From positions 1 through 7,992 of the forward strand of contig PQAG01000199.1 in the NCBI GenBank assembly GCA_003104895.1: DNA of 7,992 nt, written 5' to 3'. A program made the translations under genes and the position numbers. Under the pieces are notes generated by a model, which ran no database searches, was not told where the DNA came from, and saw only the letters and a program-made list of their open reading frames with translations. Of this stretch, positions 5,686-7,992 are shown piece after piece (positions within the stretch are counted from its first letter, which is position 1; every line of letters begins with the position of its first letter). The stretch is from Nitrosomonadales bacterium. GTDB taxonomy: Bacteria; Pseudomonadota; Gammaproteobacteria; Burkholderiales; Sulfuricellaceae.

Positions 5686-6722
5686 CGCACGGCGGCCCTG
5701 ATTTCACCGGCCACCATTGTCCCGATTTCGCAGGCATAGCCGAACCCCTCCTGACGGAACAGATCCAGCACATCAGCAGCCGCTTCCGGCGCGCAGGCCA
5801 CCAGCAAACCGCCGCTGGTCTGCGGATCGCACAGCAGATTCTTTTTCCACTCCGCCATGCCATCGGGCAGCGACACTTCCTGACCGTAACTCGCCCAGTT
5901 GCGTGCTGCCGCGCCAGTGGCATATCCATCCCTGGCCAGTTCCAGCGCCGCCGGCAGGATGGGCAGGCGGTCGAACTCAATCACCGCCCCCAGGCGGGAG
6001 CCGCGGCAGATTTCCAGCAAATGCCCGAGCAGGGCAAAACCGGTGACATCGGTGAGCGCATGCACGCCCTGCATGTGGGCCAGCGTCGAGCCCGCCACGT
6101 TGAGCTGCGTCGTGCTCTCCAGCATCTGGCGGTAGCCCTCCTCCGGCAGTTCCCCTTTCTTCAGCGCCGCGCTCATGATGCCGATGCCCAGGCCCTTGCC
6201 GAGGATCAGCACGTCACCCGCCTGTGCGCCCGTATTGCGTTTCACCTTGTCGGGGTGAACCACGCCCAGGGCCACCAGGCCATAAATCGGTTCGGGCGAA
6301 TCAATCGAATGACCGCCGGCGACAGGAATCCCTGCAGCCGCGCACACCGCCTCGCCGCCCGCCAGAATGTCGTGAATGACATTGGCTGGCAGCTTGCCGA
6401 TCGGCATGCCCACGATGGCCAGAGCCATGATCGGCTGCGCGCCCATGGCGTAGATATCGGACAGGGCGTTGGTCGCGGCGATACGGCCGAAATCCACCGG
6501 GTCGTCAACGATGGGCATGAAAAAATCGGTGGTGGCGACAATCGCCTGGTGATCATTGAGGCGATAGACCGCCGCATCGTCGCCGGTTTCCGTGCCCACC
6601 ATGAGATTGGGGTGAAGCAGGCGGGCGGGCATGTTGGCGAGGATTTCACCCAGCAGGGCGGGTGCAATTTTGCAGCCGCAGCCGCCGCCATGGGAGAACT
6701 GTGTTAATTTAATTGCTGTCAT
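5682..6722 (-). CDS. selD: Selenide, water dikinase (selenophosphate synthase)
   Basis: 346 residues, full family length. The enzyme converts selenide, ATP and water to selenophosphate, AMP and phosphate in the cytoplasm, giving the selenium donor for selenouridine tRNA and selenocysteine. The N-terminus LTQFSHGGGCGCK matches the glycine-rich catalytic loop: Cys15 and Lys18 correspond to E. coli Cys17 and Lys20. The catalytic residue is an ordinary cysteine codon (TGC), not selenocysteine. GDDAAV, ATTDFF and NALSDIYAMGA carry the conserved metal/ATP-binding aspartates, and CDPQTSGGLL is the family's C-terminal signature. The ATG at 6722 gives the expected N-terminus but has no clear ribosome binding site. 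It is head to head with selU and tail to tail with the small arginine-rich gene, sharing CTAG at the stops. Confidence 0.97.
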   Translation of the reverse strand: MTAIKLTQFSHGGGCGCKIAPALLGEILANMPARLLHPNLMVGTETGDDAAVYRLNDHQAIVATTDFFMPIVDDPVDFGRIAATNALSDIYAMGAQPIMALAIVGMPIGKLPANVIHDILAGGEAVCAAAGIPVAGGHSIDSPEPIYGLVALGVVHPDKVKRNTGAQAGDVLILGKGLGIGIMSAALKKGELPEEGYRQMLESTTQLNVAGSTLAHMQGVHALTDVTGFALLGHLLEICRGSRLGAVIEFDRLPILPAALELARDGYATGAAARNWASYGQEVSLPDGMAEWKKNLLCDPQTSGGLLVACAPEAAADVLDLFRQEGFGYACEIGTMVAGEIRAAVR

Positions 6723-6742
6723 TATTTTGCAGAGTCAAGAAA

Positions 6743-7783
6743 TTGGTAAAGGAAGCAAACCTAGCACAGCTGGGCCAGTTTGACGAGATCATCGACGTCC
6801 GCTCGCCCTCCGAATTCGCCGAGGACCACATCCCCGGCGCCCTGAATTTTCCCGTGCTCGACGACGAAGAGCGCGCCCGCATCGGCACGATGTACAAGCA
6901 GGTCTCCCCCTTCGACGCCAAGAAGGCCGGCGCTGCCCTGGTGTCGCGCAATATCGGCAGGCATCTGGAGCAGGCTTTCGCCAGCAAGCCGAAAAACTGG
7001 CGCCCGCTGGTCTACTGCTGGCGCGGCGGCAAGCGCAGCGGCTCGATGGCCCATGTGCTGGACCAGGTGGGCTGGCACACCGGCCAGCTCGACGGCGGCT
7101 ACAAGGCTTACCGGCGCCAAGTGCTGGAAGACCTGCAGACCCTGCCGGCACGCTTCCAGTGGCGCGTGGTGTGCGGCGCCACCGGCTCGGGCAAGAGCCG
7201 CCTGCTCCAGGCGCTGCATGCCGCAGGCGCACAGGTTCTGGACCTGGAAGACCTGGCCAACCATCGCGGTTCGCTGCTCGGCAACCTGCCCGGCACGCCG
7301 CAGCCCGGGCAGAAATATTTCGAAAGCCTGATCTGGTCGAAGCTGCACCATTTCGACCCCGCGCTGCCGGTCTATGTCGAGGCTGAAAGCAAGAAAATCG
7401 GCAATGTCCGCGTGCCGGAAGCCCTGATCGCCGCCATGTGGCAGAGCCAGTGCATCCGCGTCGAGGCCAGCATTGCCCAGCGCGCCGGATTGCTCAAGGA
7501 GGAGTACGCGCATTTCCTCGCCGATCCGGACGAACTGGGGAATAAGCTCGGGTTCCTGGCCGACCTGCACGGCAAGGAACGCATCGCCCGCTGGCAGCAA
7601 ATGGCGCAAGATGGCGAATGGGACACGCTGGTGGCGGAACTGCTGGAACGGCACTACGACCCGGCCTACACCCGGTCTACGCTCAAGCACTACCCCCTAT
7701 ACAATGAGGGACTCATCCTCCAGCCGCAAAGCCTGAGCGCGGAAGCGATGGAGAAAGCGGCACAGGAGTTACTCAGGCCTTAG
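6743..7783 (+). CDS. selU: tRNA 2-selenouridine synthase
   Basis: SelU (MnmH, YbbB) replaces the sulfur of 2-thiouridine at wobble position 34 of Lys, Glu and Gln tRNAs with selenium, using selenophosphate and a geranylated intermediate (known for the E. coli enzyme). The N-terminal rhodanese domain has IIDVRSPSEFAEDHIPGA and the active-site cysteine in VYCWRGGKRSG (about residue 92), followed by QLDGGYKAYR. The C-terminal P-loop domain carries GATGSGKSR (about 145-153), then LEDLANHRGS and VEAESKKIG. The length, about 346 residues, is normal. No ATG or GTG lies between the in-frame stop at 6710 and the IIDVRS motif. TTG at 6743 gives the expected spacing; TTG at 6713 is the alternative and would overlap selD by 10 nt. 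The end overlaps the convergent unknown gene by 4 bp. Confidence 0.93.
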   Translation: MVKEANLAQLGQFDEIIDVRSPSEFAEDHIPGALNFPVLDDEERARIGTMYKQVSPFDAKKAGAALVSRNIGRHLEQAFASKPKNWRPLVYCWRGGKRSGSMAHVLDQVGWHTGQLDGGYKAYRRQVLEDLQTLPARFQWRVVCGATGSGKSRLLQALHAAGAQVLDLEDLANHRGSLLGNLPGTPQPGQKYFESLIWSKLHHFDPALPVYVEAESKKIGNVRVPEALIAAMWQSQCIRVEASIAQRAGLLKEEYAHFLADPDELGNKLGFLADLHGKERIARWQQMAQDGEWDTLVAELLERHYDPAYTRSTLKHYPLYNEGLILQPQSLSAEAMEKAAQELLRP

Positions 7784-7992
7784 CCGCAGCGTCCATTCCT
7801 GTCCAGCTTCATGTATTTCTGCAGCCAGCCCTTGACCCGCTCCCGCGCATGCCGGGCGGCGATTTTCTCCTCCGGGGTCTGGTCGTTGCGGAAATCGAAA
7901 GCGCGGCGCGCCAGCGGGTAATACTGCATCTCGACCGGCACCCCGCGTTCATACAGGGCATAGAAAGCGCGGCCGCCGTTGATGCGGCGCAG
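7780..7992 (-). CDS. C-terminal end of an unidentified protein
   Basis: The minus strand is open from the right edge for 70 codons to TAA (7782-7780). It begins LRRINGGRAFYALYERGVPV and continues through YYPLARRAFDF and GWLQKYMKLDRNGRCG. The segment is basic, with an amphipathic helical tail (EEKIAARHARERVKGWLQKYM) and a near-terminal cysteine. I do not recognise the family; the motif order could be the last part of a thioredoxin-fold (DsbC-like) protein, but this is a guess. It converges with selU, the two stops interlocking at TTAG (7780-7783). Its codon use and its exact convergence with selU support a real gene rather than a shadow. Confidence 0.7.
   Translation of the reverse strand: MRRINGGRAFYALYERGVPVEMQYYPLARRAFDFRNDQTPEEKIAARHARERVKGWLQKYMKLDRNGRCG

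Noticed and set aside
6682..6684. Possible selenocysteine in SelD, since some SelD proteins use UGA at the catalytic position
   Set aside because: Both cysteines of the catalytic loop are TGC codons, and the frame has no internal TGA.
6761..7690. Minus-strand open frame (309 codons) antisense to selU
   Set aside because: selU is clearly coding with rhodanese and P-loop motifs; the antisense product has no domain.

Overview
The window looks like a chromosomal piece of a GC-rich Gram-negative proteobacterium. A betaproteobacterium is the best guess, from the SelU, SelD and OmpR-family protein sequences; this is inferred from remembered family resemblance, not from a search. The layout falls into four blocks.

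(1) Positions 1-815 look like the edge of a genomic island. At the left edge, on the minus strand, are the first codons of hsdM, the methyltransferase subunit of a type I restriction-modification system. It is preceded by an AT-rich leader with a 7-codon mini-ORF. Next comes a truncated N-terminal piece of a tyrosine integrase (404-712, minus). It sits about 100 bp from the 3' end of tRNA-Arg(CCG) (816-892, minus), a typical island attachment position.

(2) Positions 816-1073 hold two divergent tRNA genes, Arg(CCG) on the minus strand and Met(CAT) on the plus strand. Their sigma-70-type promoters physically interlock in a 71-bp spacer. A strong stem-loop terminator follows tRNA-Met and lies between it and the converging receptor gene.

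(3) Positions 1126-5365 hold a minus-strand cluster: an OmpR-family response regulator, a membrane histidine kinase joined to it by an ATGA overlap, and a TonB-dependent outer membrane receptor. This is the same order as siderophore-responsive systems such as PfeR-PfeS-PfeA. It suggests that the kinase senses the receptor's substrate or its arrival. A weak hairpin terminator at the kinase stop and a dyad in the 133-bp gap suggest that the receptor can also be controlled separately. Diverging from the regulator is a small gene for a 59-residue arginine-rich protein of unknown function. The 140-bp spacer between them holds two clean dyads.

(4) Positions 5682-7783 hold a selenium module. selD (minus, selenophosphate synthase) and selU/mnmH (plus, tRNA 2-selenouridine synthase) are arranged head to head with about 20 bp between start codons. 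SelD makes the selenophosphate that SelU uses to convert 2-thiouridine to 2-selenouridine at the wobble position of certain tRNAs. selU has no ATG or GTG start available. Both genes end in 4-bp tail-to-tail overlaps with their convergent neighbours: CTAG with the small arginine-rich gene, and TTAG with an unidentified minus-strand gene that runs off the right edge.

I see no CRISPR array, insertion sequence or clear defence novelty beyond the edge of the restriction-modification system. The points most worth following up are the unknown arginine-rich protein and its dyad-rich spacer, the kinase/regulator/receptor unit of unknown ligand, and the very compact selenium locus.
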